Shown piece by piece: positions 1-5,240 of a stretch of 6,813 bases of DNA. The DNA comes from Oscillospiraceae bacterium (GTDB taxonomy: Bacteria; Bacillota_A; Clostridia; Monoglobales; WRBX01): assembly GCA_009784335.1 (NCBI GenBank), contig WRBX01000033.1, positions 1-6,813 of the forward strand. The letters are read 5' to 3'. The notes beneath the pieces were generated by a model. It did not search any database and was not told where the DNA came from. It saw nothing but the letters and a program-made list of their open reading frames with translations. The translations under genes and the position numbers were made by a program. Within the stretch, counting starts at the first letter, position 1; each line of letters begins with the position of its first letter.

Positions 1-95
1 ATATGAATAATGTCATAGCCGTCGCCGAGGGGGGAAAAATGTGCCCATCCAAGCGGACGGCCAATGGCCGCCCCTACAATTAGTTTCTTCTTCAT
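1..95 (-). CDS. Possible 5' start of a further gene (partial)
   Basis: An ATG at 95-93 overlaps the tsaC stop codon (TGA, 94-92) in the classic ATGA arrangement. The frame then stays open to the window edge (31 codons), beginning MKKKLIVGAAIGRPLGW. The overlap suggests translational coupling to tsaC. Against it, much of the stretch is a family A palindromic repeat (55-79), so the open frame may be accidental read-through of a repeat in a gap, and I see no strong Shine-Dalgarno. If real, the repeat lies in its N-terminus and is read Val-Gly, as in the other in-gene copies. I do not recognise the product. The alternative is plain intergenic DNA. Confidence 0.3.
   Translation of the reverse strand, partial: MKKKLIVGAAIGRPLGWAHFSPLGDGYDIIH
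55..79. repeat. Family A palindromic element, tsaC 3' side
   Basis: The minus strand reads GTAGGGGCGGCC, a short loop, then GGCCGTCC. The arms are CGGCC/GGCCG (58-62 and 66-70), with one mismatch and then two more pairs outside. It starts 12 nt after the tsaC stop codon. The GTAGGGG end is shared with the copies at 374-398, 1725-1776, 1858-1891, 3893-3926 and 6754-6779. Confidence 0.75.
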
Positions 96-1216
96 CCCAT
101 CGTCGCCTTTGTTAAGCGATTATTGATTGCTACGCCGAGGCCGGTGTTATCGACTTTTTCTGCGAGGATAAGGTCGACTTTATCGATATCGAACCGGCGG
201 AGGTTATCGTAGAGGGTGGCGGCGTAGGTTTCGAGGTTGGCGGATTTATGTAGTTTGCCGACTTTTTTGTTGGGATATTTTTCTGCTGCTTCTTCAATAT
301 TATCGACAAGGATTAGCGGAGCCTTTGGAGCATAATGACGGTATTTTAGGCCGGGAGATTTGGGTTTTTCTTCGGGCGCACCAAGGTGCGCCCCTACAAT
401 ATCCACGGTGCCGATTACTTTTTGCAACTGCTCTGCTGAAATTCCGCCGGTTCGGAGGATGGTGGGGGTGGGGACGGAGAGGTCGAGGATGGTGCTCTCT
501 AAGCCGATGTTGCAGGAGCCGCCGTCGAGGATGGCGTCGATTTTTCCGTTCATATCTTCGAATACATGCTCGAATGTGGTGCAACTTGGGCGGCCTGAGA
601 TATTGGCGCTAGGCGCGGCGATTGGAGTGCCGCAGGCGGCGATAAACTCGCCCGCGATGGGGTTTGCGGGGATGCGGATGGCGACGGTAGGGAGGCCGGC
701 TGTGATAATGCCCGGGATGCTGGGGTGCTTGGGGAGTACTAAGGTTAATGGGCCGGGCATGAATTTTTGATAAAGTTCCTTTATCAAGTGAATAGTGAAT
801 AGTGAATAGTGAATAGGTGTTGTGGAATTGCTTCGCAATTCTTCGTTTTTATTTTTATGTTGCACTTCGAAGTGCGGGACGCCCGGGACGGCGTCCCCTA
901 CAACTGATGGGGTGGTGTCGTGCATCGTAGGGGGCGCCGTCTCGGGCGCCCCGGCCTCACTTTCGGGACGATTACCATCGTCCCCTACGAGAGCGGTTAG
1001 AGCGAGCAATTCTTCTAAATTCGAAACATGCAAAATCAGCGGGTTATCATTGGGGCGACCCTTTACCTCAAAGATTTTGCGGACGGCGGGCTCATTGAAA
1101 GCATCGGCGCCGAGGCCATAGACGGTTTCGGTGGGAAATGCAACAAGGCCGCCGGATTTTATAATCTCCGCGGCTTTGGGGTAGTCTATTGGGTTTTTGA
1201 ATATTTGAGTTTTCAT
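92..1216 (-). CDS. tsaC: Threonylcarbamoyl-AMP synthase, Sua5/YwlC type, with in-frame repeat insertions
   Basis: This enzyme makes threonylcarbamoyl-AMP from threonine, bicarbonate and ATP, the first step of t6A37 synthesis on ANN-decoding tRNAs, in the cytoplasm. The 374-aa product has a YrdC domain: PTETVYGLGAD near residues 28-38, the KGRPNDNPL ligand-binding stretch near 52-60 and APSANISG near 201-208. The Sua5-type linker SPGLKYRHYAPK is at about 287-298, followed by a somewhat short C-terminal Sua5 domain. I chose the ATG at 1216 because MKTQIF begins like YwlC homologues and lies 4 nt after the upstream stop; a TTG at 1252 would add 12 residues overlapping that gene. The Shine-Dalgarno is weak (AGGA about 17 nt upstream), so coupling is likely. 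Residues about 77-143 replace a short loop of the family and are made of repeat DNA; residues 274-281 are a second repeat-derived insert. The frame stays open with all motifs present, so it is probably functional. Confidence 0.93.
   Translation of the reverse strand: MKTQIFKNPIDYPKAAEIIKSGGLVAFPTETVYGLGADAFNEPAVRKIFEVKGRPNDNPLILHVSNLEELLALTALVGDDGNRPESEAGAPETAPPTMHDTTPSVVGDAVPGVPHFEVQHKNKNEELRSNSTTPIHYSLFTIHLIKELYQKFMPGPLTLVLPKHPSIPGIITAGLPTVAIRIPANPIAGEFIAACGTPIAAPSANISGRPSCTTFEHVFEDMNGKIDAILDGGSCNIGLESTILDLSVPTPTILRTGGISAEQLQKVIGTVDIVGAHLGAPEEKPKSPGLKYRHYAPKAPLILVDNIEEAAEKYPNKKVGKLHKSANLETYAATLYDNLRRFDIDKVDLILAEKVDNTGLGVAINNRLTKATMG
374..398. repeat. Family A palindrome inside tsaC (linker)
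   Basis: GGGCGCACC and GGTGCGCCC form 9-bp perfect arms around AA, followed by CCTAC on the plus strand. On the coding strand this is read GTA GGG GCG CAC CTT GGT GCG CCC, giving VGAHLGAP at residues 274-281. That lies in the linker just before the conserved SPGLKYRHYAPK motif, where family members vary in length. Confidence 0.85.
787..988. repeat. Composite of five or more small repeats inside tsaC
   Basis: From left to right: four tandem copies of AGTGAAT (787-814); a hairpin GAATTGC-TTC-GCAATTC (825-841); a family A element with its CTTCGAAGTGCGGG flank and arms GGGACGCC/GGCGTCCC (865-901); a piece resembling the family B flank GGGGTGGTGTC (about 909-919); an oppositely oriented family A element with arms GGGGCGCC/GGCGCCCC (926-952); and another family A element with arms GGGACGAT/ATCGTCCC (964-988). 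The protein-level insert, 788-988, is 201 bp (67 codons) with no stop on the coding strand. Confidence 0.85.
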
Positions 1217-1220
1217 GCTT

Positions 1221-1565
1221 TTACAAAATGTTATCCTTTTGTTTTTCGACAACTGGTCTTTTTAGGAACTCGTCAATTGCATTTGATTTTAGATGATATA
1301 GATAAAAATCCTTTAAAGTTCCCATTTGTCCTCTTTTTTCTTCAATATATTTAATGATTTCATTAATCACTTCAGGGCCAACTTTTTCCAGTTCATTTCT
1401 ATAAGTGATTATCGCATTATCAACTTCTTTTTCTAATGGTTTTATCAACTCCAATTGCTTTTGAGGCGAAAGTTTCGAGCTGCTAATCTCATTATATTTT
1501 TGATTGAATTCAAGCACAACAGTAATAGATTTTAGAATTTCTTTTGGTATTTCTGGTGTGTTCAT
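1221..1565 (-). CDS. Small unknown protein, 114 aa
   Basis: I do not recognise this protein. It begins MNTPEIPKEILKSI and is rich in Lys, Glu and Ile, with heptad-like stretches that suggest a mostly helical, soluble protein. There is no signal peptide, no membrane segment and no clear Cys/His metal motif. The ATG at 1565 is well supported by AAAAAGGAGA (1571-1580), five bases upstream. Its TAA (1223-1221) ends 4 nt before the tsaC ATG, so the two are likely co-translated. It looks more AT-rich by eye than tsaC or prfA, as does the CYTH gene, and both share the same leader sequence. In many Firmicutes this position between prfA and tsaC holds prmC, but this protein is far too short and lacks a methyltransferase NPPY motif. 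Confidence 0.75.
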   Translation of the reverse strand: MNTPEIPKEILKSITVVLEFNQKYNEISSSKLSPQKQLELIKPLEKEVDNAIITYRNELEKVGPEVINEIIKYIEEKRGQMGTLKDFYLYHLKSNAIDEFLKRPVVEKQKDNIL

Positions 1566-1570
1566 ATCAT

Positions 1571-1580
1571 TCTCCTTTTT
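1571..1580 (-). promoter_or_regulatory. Ribosome binding site of the 114-aa gene, part of a repeated leader
   Basis: The minus strand reads AAAAAGGAGA followed by ATGAT and the ATG. The 16-mer TCTCCTTTTTAAATGT (1571-1586, plus strand) recurs exactly at 3872-3887 before the CYTH gene, with the same 5-nt spacing to the start codon. Confidence 0.8.
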
Positions 1581-1591
1581 AAATGTGTTTC

Positions 1592-1936
1592 TACGAAGTG
1601 CGGGCGGCTGATAGCCTCCCCTACGGGTTGGGGTATGCGCTTCGAAGTATGGCGGCAGGATGCCGCCGCTACGGGCTGGGGGCGAACACGGTTCGCTCCT
1701 ACGGATATGGTGGGTGCGTGCGTTGTAGGGGCGATGGTCCCCATCGCCCGCGGGCGACCGCGACGGTCGCCCCTACAATAGCCACGATAGCCTCGTTATA
1801 TGCGCAAGTGCGGTCGGGGCGTCGAGGACGCCGCCCCCTATGGTGTTGGGGTATGCGCTTCGAAGTGCGGGCGACTGATAGTCGCCCCTACGGGCTGGGG
1901 GATGCGCTTCGAAACTTGGCGGCAGAATGCTACGAT
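1592..1936. repeat. Tandem cluster of family A palindromic elements
   Basis: This fills most of the gap between prfA and the 114-aa gene. At least seven units are visible, and the arms differ in each: about 1601-1624; GGCGGCA/TGCCGCC (1651-1667); GCGAAC/GTTCGC (1682-1696); GGGCGATGG/CCATCGCCC (1729-1749); GGGCGACCG/CGGTCGCCC (1752-1772); an imperfect GGGCGTC/GACG..CGCCC (about 1816-1837); GGGCGACT/AGTCGCCC (1869-1887); and a degraded remnant near 1901-1936. Constant parts between cores are CTTCGAAGTGCGG on one side and CCCCTACGGGYTGGGG on the other. The 1725-1750 and 1751-1776 units meet head to head, with GTAGGGG ends facing outward. I see no convincing gene or promoter here. Confidence 0.85.
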
Positions 1937-1978
1937 TTGGTGGTAACCTTGCCATTGAAAATTAATTATTGCTTTTTT

Positions 1979-2074
1979 AATGAAGAATTAATGATGAATA
2001 ATGAATGATGAATAATAGGTCGAATGGGGAGAATATTATTCATTATTCATCATTAATTCTTCATTATTCATTGA
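1979..2074. repeat. AT-rich inverted repeat (family C) with 28-bp perfect arms
   Basis: The arms at 1979-2006 and 2038-2065 are perfect inverted copies over 28 bp, built from GAATAATGAAT-like units, with shorter partial complementarity inside the loop. The right part, through 2074, recurs at 5141-5180. Downstream of prfA on the minus strand it could fold strongly in RNA, but no T-run follows to make it a standard terminator. Confidence 0.85.
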
Positions 2075-2080
2075 GGTTTT

Positions 2081-2133
2081 AAGGACACCACCCCGTCACG
2101 CTTCGCGTGCCACCCCTCCGTGGGAGGGGAATT
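2081..2133. repeat. Family B GC-rich double hairpin abutting the prfA stop
   Basis: Two hairpins stand side by side: CACGC-TTC-GCGTG (2097-2109) and CCCCTCC-GTG-GGAGGGG (2113-2129), introduced by GGACACCACCCCGT. The element ends directly at the prfA TAA (2136-2134). The copy after dnaE (5187-5236) has the same layout with paired base changes in both stems. Confidence 0.85.
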
Positions 2134-3201
2134 TTACGAATTGCTTTTCAGGGCTTCGGTTTGGTAGTGGATAGTAAGCGCTTCGATGAGCTCTGTGATT
2201 TGGCCGTTCATAATGCCTTCCAGGCGGTTGGATGTGAAGCCGATGCGGTGGTCGGTGCAGCGCGATTGCGGGAAGTTATATGTGCGGATGCGCTCGGAGC
2301 GGTCGCCGGTGCCGACTTGGCTACGGCGCTCGGCGGCGATTTCCTCGTGCTGCTGGGTTTGGAGCAAATCATAAAGGCGAGAGCGCAGGATTTTCATTGC
2401 TTTTTCTTTATTTTTTAGCTGGCTTTTTTCGTCTTGGCAGCTCACCACAAGGCCGGTTGGAGTGTGCGTCAGCCGAACTGCCGAATCGGTGGTATTTACG
2501 CATTGGCCGCCGGGGCCGCCGGCGCGAAAAACATCGCAGCGGACATCGTTCGGAATAATTTCAACCTCCACCTCCTCCACTTCGGGCAGGACGGCGACGG
2601 TGACGGTGGAAGTGTGGATTCTGCCGCTGGATTCGGTGGTTGGCACGCGCTGGACGCGGTGGACGCCGCTTTCATATTTGAGCGCTGAATAGGCGCCTGC
2701 GCCATTGATTTCGAAGGAAACTTCCTTTATGCCGCCGAGCTCGGTTTGATTTATGTTCAAAATATCGGTTTTCCAGCCGCGAGTGTCGGCATACATTTGA
2801 TACATTCGGAGCAAGTCGCCGGCGAAAAGCGCGGCCTCATCGCCGCCTGCGCCGCCGCGGATTTCGATGATGACATTTTTCTCATCGTTGGGGTCTTTTG
2901 GCAGCAGCAGAATTTTGATTTCGTCTTCGAGCTTTTCCAGTTTTTCACGCGCTTCATCGAATTCGGCTTGCACAAGCTCGCGGAAATCTTTTTCCAAAGT
3001 GCCGCCGAGGAGCGCTTTTGCTTCGTCGATTGTGGCGGTAGTTTTGGTGTATTCCTCGAATTTTTGGTGCATGGGCTCGAGCGCGCTATGCTCGCGGACG
3101 AGCTTTTGCCAGAGATTTTGATCGGCGATAATAGAACTATCGCTGATTTGGGCGGATAGTTCGAGATATTTATTGGAAAGTTCTTGCAGTTTGGATAGCA
3201 T
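2134..3201 (-). CDS. prfA: Peptide chain release factor 1 (RF1)
   Basis: RF1 reads UAA and UAG in the ribosomal A site and triggers release of the finished protein. The 355-aa length is normal for RF1. The acidic coiled N-terminal domain (about 1-100) is followed by the PCRF region with [18 protein letters not shown] (about 113-130). The codon-recognition tripeptide is PTT (187-189), matching the RF1 PxT pattern rather than the SPF of RF2. The catalytic GGQ (231-233) sits in [16 protein letters not shown], and the C-terminal TDHRIGFT region is present. The ATG at 3201 has AAAGGA about 8 nt upstream. Unlike tsaC and dnaE, the gene contains no visible repeat insertion. A family B element touches its stop codon. 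The usual PrmC partner, which methylates the GGQ glutamine, is not encoded in this window. Confidence 0.97.
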   Translation of the reverse strand: MLSKLQELSNKYLELSAQISDSSIIADQNLWQKLVREHSALEPMHQKFEEYTKTTATIDEAKALLGGTLEKDFRELVQAEFDEAREKLEKLEDEIKILLLPKDPNDEKNVIIEIRGGAGGDEAALFAGDLLRMYQMYADTRGWKTDILNINQTELGGIKEVSFEINGAGAYSALKYESGVHRVQRVPTTESSGRIHTSTVTVAVLPEVEEVEVEIIPNDVRCDVFRAGGPGGQCVNTTDSAVRLTHTPTGLVVSCQDEKSQLKNKEKAMKILRSRLYDLLQTQQHEEIAAERRSQVGTGDRSERIRTYNFPQSRCTDHRIGFTSNRLEGIMNGQITELIEALTIHYQTEALKSNS

Positions 3202-3248
3202 TTATCTTTTCCTTTGCGCTCCCGCTTGGGACACGGATGACACCAACA

Positions 3249-3301
3249 GTAGGGGCGACTGCATTGGAATTTTCTGCGAAAATTCTCAATGCGTAACGCC
3301 C
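3249..3301. repeat. Nested palindrome between the CYTH gene and prfA
   Basis: GTAGGGGCG at one end and CGCCC at the other enclose arms GCATTG-GAATTTTC (3261-3274) and GAAAATTC-T-CAATGC (3278-3292) around a TGC loop, with one bulged base. The inner GAATTTTC hairpin resembles the GAATTGC hairpin at 825-841, so a second element may lie inside a family A unit. The rest of the 137-bp gap (3202-3338) holds short ACGGATG repeats near 3233 and 3309-3325 and the prfA ribosome binding site. I saw no clear promoter. Confidence 0.8.
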
Positions 3302-3338
3302 GGTTTTTGACGGATGCCCACGGATTTTGGTTTTTTGT

Positions 3339-3866
3339 TTATCTCGCTCCGTAAATTTCTCTTTTTACTGCAGGCAAACCCTTTTGTGCCAAAGATGCAT
3401 TTTTATAGGCTTTATCTTCAGTTACTTCTTTTCCGAACCACATTGGCGGATTAAAGCCTTTGCCACTTTCAATGTCAGGAAACTCGACCTCTGCAACAAT
3501 TAAGCCGCCCAAATATCCTTTATAAACATCTAACTCAATACAACTTGCACCATCATATTGATATGGAATTTTGTAACGCAGTTTTTGTATTACGCTACCT
3601 TTTTGCTGGAGCATTAGATTTTCGAATTCCTCTTTTGTGATTTCTCTTTCTTCCTCTTGCCTAGATAGTAAACTGCCTTTGCTTTTTGTTTTCTCTGTGT
3701 AGAAATAGCTATCATTGCTTTTTCGAATACGCTTTTCGGTTGGGATTTCAGGCGTCGGAAACTGCAAATAAGCTTGAACCAGTTCCAACTTTTCTGCTGT
3801 GCCAATCAAGTAACCTGGGAAATCCCATTTGTCAACTAAAAATTTTCTTTCGATTTCGTTTGCCAT
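3339..3866 (-). CDS. CYTH-domain (triphosphate tunnel) protein
   Basis: The 175-aa product begins with the CYTH signature EIERKFLV (4-11; the ExExK pattern is E4, E6, K8). Charged strand motifs follow as in the family: KRIRKS (45-50), EEERE (71-75), KLRYKIPY (95-102), ELDVYKG (111-117) and AEVEFPDIE (125-133). The C-terminal stretch EDKAYKNASLAQKGLP (150-165) is typical of bacterial single-domain members. CYTH proteins are metal-dependent enzymes acting on triphosphates, such as inorganic triphosphate, or are adenylate or thiamine-triphosphate related; the substrate cannot be read from sequence. The ATG at 3866 has AAAAAGGAGA five bases upstream. The gene lies 56 bp after the HD-domain hydrolase gene, likely in one transcript, and looks more AT-rich than its neighbours. 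Confidence 0.9.
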   Translation of the reverse strand: MANEIERKFLVDKWDFPGYLIGTAEKLELVQAYLQFPTPEIPTEKRIRKSNDSYFYTEKTKSKGSLLSRQEEEREITKEEFENLMLQQKGSVIQKLRYKIPYQYDGASCIELDVYKGYLGGLIVAEVEFPDIESGKGFNPPMWFGKEVTEDKAYKNASLAQKGLPAVKREIYGAR

Positions 3867-3871
3867 TTTTT

Positions 3872-3926
3872 TCTCCTTTTTAAATGTAGTTTCTTCGAAG
3901 TGCGGGCGACTGATAGTCGCCCCTAC
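3872..3926. repeat. Family A element spanning the HD stop codon and the CYTH leader
   Basis: Positions 3893-3926 match 1858-1891 exactly over 34 bp, including the hairpin GGGCGACT-GAT-AGTCGCCC. The left part (3872-3887), which carries the CYTH Shine-Dalgarno, is identical to 1571-1586, and the whole block is close to 1571-1624. On the minus strand the GTAGGGG end supplies the TAG that stops the HD gene. The element therefore links the end of one gene to the ribosome binding site of the next. Confidence 0.85.
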
Positions 3927-5011
3927 AGTGATGGGGTTTGGCGCATGCTTTTTTGCAGGTTTCTATCTTTGGCGATGGTTTTTTCATGGATACGATTGCG
4001 GGCTTGCAGGATAGTTTTTTCAAATGCCTGCATTGCTTCTTTTGCGATTTGCGGCTCGAGGTAATCTTCAAAGATTTTTCTATATGCTTCGAGGCCGTTT
4101 TTGTGCTTCACTTGGCCGAGTTTATTGGCGATGACGATTTCTCCGGCAGCGTTGCGCTTATAGAATAATTCATTTTCTTTTGCGGGCAAGCCTTTGCCAT
4201 TCAAATAGCACACTTCCATGGCTGGAAGTTCCAAAACTTCGAGCTGAGCCTCGACCACTTTTAGATTCTCACTTTTGAGATTTCGCATTGCCAAAAAGCC
4301 TGCAAATAGGAAATAATCGGCATAGGTTTTGCACTGTATATTACGATTAAAATAAACTCCCTCTTTGAAGCTTATGAGAGAAGATGGCGAGACTTTTTTC
4401 GACCATTGATTTTCGCGCGGAATAAACCCGCCTTTATCCTCGCTTTTAAAGTGCGTTTGCTGCTCGCGGCGCAGATATTCATATGCCATGCCGCCATTTG
4501 CGATATTATCGAGCAAGGTGACGGCGCGGTATTTTTCCATTTCATCTTGGGTGGCAAAGGCGAGTTCGGGCGGTTGGACCGTTTCGCCATTTACCTGCAA
4601 ATCAATCATGCCATGGAATTCAGTAGCATTTCGGATTTGTTGATATTCTAATGATAGAAAATCGCCACCGACCTCGCGCCACATTTTATCCAGAATAGTA
4701 ACACCGATTTTGTGGTGGTCATCGGCACCTTGACCGCTAAAACCGCCGGTGCGCTTTAGTTCCTCGCCGCGACCGATATCGTGCAGAACCGATGCGATAT
4801 ATATAATCAAATCATCGGAGTAGATTTTTTTGGCGCATTTAGTGACGGTGGGCATATGATAATCGAGCTTGAACATCATATCGGGGTTATCGGCGAATTC
4901 TTTGCGCTGGTTATTTAGGTATTTTTCGCCAAGCGCAAGAAGGCTTAGCAATTTTTCGTTTGCTAAATCTTGTTTTCGGTTATTTTTTGCGTATTCTGCC
5001 TTACGCGACAT
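3923..5011 (-). CDS. HD-domain metal-dependent phosphohydrolase-like protein
   Basis: The 362-aa product has an N-terminal HD fold: H52 (DYHMPTV), the H77-D78 pair (SVLHDIGRGEE), H99/H100 (DDHHKIG), H133 (TEFHG) and D168 (TLLDNIANGG). This spacing of extra histidines is like HD proteins that bind two metals, which is inference. The C-terminal half (about 200-362) is charged, probably helical and of unknown function; I cannot name a substrate. The ATG at 5011 has AAAAGGGG six bases upstream and its own promoter at 5036-5064, so it probably opens a transcript running into the CYTH gene, prfA and tsaC. The stop TAG is part of a family A repeat, and the last residues RQTPSL are probably encoded by the repeat flank, so the native C-terminus may have been altered. 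Confidence 0.85.
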   Translation of the reverse strand: MSRKAEYAKNNRKQDLANEKLLSLLALGEKYLNNQRKEFADNPDMMFKLDYHMPTVTKCAKKIYSDDLIIYIASVLHDIGRGEELKRTGGFSGQGADDHHKIGVTILDKMWREVGGDFLSLEYQQIRNATEFHGMIDLQVNGETVQPPELAFATQDEMEKYRAVTLLDNIANGGMAYEYLRREQQTHFKSEDKGGFIPRENQWSKKVSPSSLISFKEGVYFNRNIQCKTYADYFLFAGFLAMRNLKSENLKVVEAQLEVLELPAMEVCYLNGKGLPAKENELFYKRNAAGEIVIANKLGQVKHKNGLEAYRKIFEDYLEPQIAKEAMQAFEKTILQARNRIHEKTIAKDRNLQKSMRQTPSL

Positions 5012-5030
5012 TTTATTCCCCTTTTAATAT

Positions 5031-5045
5031 TTGATAGTGTATCAA
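5031..5045. promoter_or_regulatory. Perfect 15-bp dyad overlapping the -10 box (candidate operator)
   Basis: TTGATA-GTG-TATCAA is a perfect inverted repeat with 6-bp arms. The -10 hexamer of the HD-gene promoter falls inside it, so a bound dimeric repressor would block polymerase. No regulator is encoded in the window, so this is inference. Confidence 0.4.
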
Positions 5046-5064
5046 AGTAGGTAGGTTTCGTCAA
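5036..5064 (-). promoter_or_regulatory. Sigma-70-type promoter of the HD-domain gene
   Basis: The minus strand shows -35 TTGACG (5064-5059), a spacer of exactly 17 bp and -10 TACACT (5041-5036). The HD-gene ATG lies about 25 nt beyond the -10 box, leaving a short leader with the AAAAGGGG ribosome binding site. This is the best promoter in the window. Confidence 0.65.
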
Positions 5065-5083
5065 CTTTTTGCCAAAAAACCTT

Positions 5084-5180
5084 AATGAATAATGAATGAT
5101 GAATAATTAATAGTGAATAATATGCTTGCCTCTTTGCCGGATTATTCATTATTCATCATTAATTCTTCATTATTCATTGA
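5084..5180. repeat. AT-rich inverted repeat (family C), second copy
   Basis: The outer arms AATGAATAATGAA (5084-5096) and its complement (5166-5178) are perfect over 13 bp; the inner part pairs poorly. The right arm (5141-5180) matches 2035-2074. On the minus strand it follows dnaE and precedes GGTTTTTTGG, so it might help end dnaE transcription, though it is not a standard terminator. Confidence 0.8.
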
Positions 5181-5186
5181 GTTTTG

Positions 5187-5236
5187 AGGACACCACCCCG
5201 TCAGGCTTCGCCTGCCACCCCTCCGACGGAGGGGAA
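5187..5236. repeat. Family B GC-rich double hairpin after dnaE
   Basis: The hairpins are CAGGC-TTC-GCCTG (5202-5214) and CCCCTCCG-A-CGGAGGGG (5218-5234). Together with the adjoining AT-rich arm, the block 5141-5240 repeats 2035-2133 almost base for base. The differences inside the stems are paired, so both hairpins are kept. It ends a few bases from the dnaE stop codon (5243-5241). Confidence 0.85.
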
Positions 5237-5240
5237 TTAT

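Noticed and set aside
92..1216. tsaC as a pseudogene because of the large insertion
   Set aside because: The frame is open throughout, and the YrdC and Sua5 motifs are all present on both sides of the inserts.
1217..1252. Upstream TTG start for tsaC
   Set aside because: It would overlap the 3' end of the 114-aa gene, and the ATG at 1216 gives the family's usual N-terminus.
1592..1936. CRISPR-like array
   Set aside because: Spacing is irregular, units vary in their cores and orientation, there are no uniform spacers, and the same units are scattered across the window and inside genes.
1583..2008. Plus-strand open frame through the repeat cluster
   Set aside because: It is made of palindromic repeats, has no clear ribosome binding site and resembles no protein family.
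1566..2133. tRNA or other structured RNA gene in the large gap
   Set aside because: No cloverleaf, CCA-type end or known RNA motif was seen; the folding potential is explained by the palindromic repeats.
2246..3159. Plus-strand open frames opposite prfA, and similar ones opposite tsaC and dnaE
   Set aside because: They are shadows of well-supported minus-strand genes, explained by GC-rich third positions.
5202..5234. Rho-independent terminator after dnaE at the family B hairpins
   Set aside because: The stems are strong but no T-run follows on the minus strand, and the same element is read through inside dnaE.
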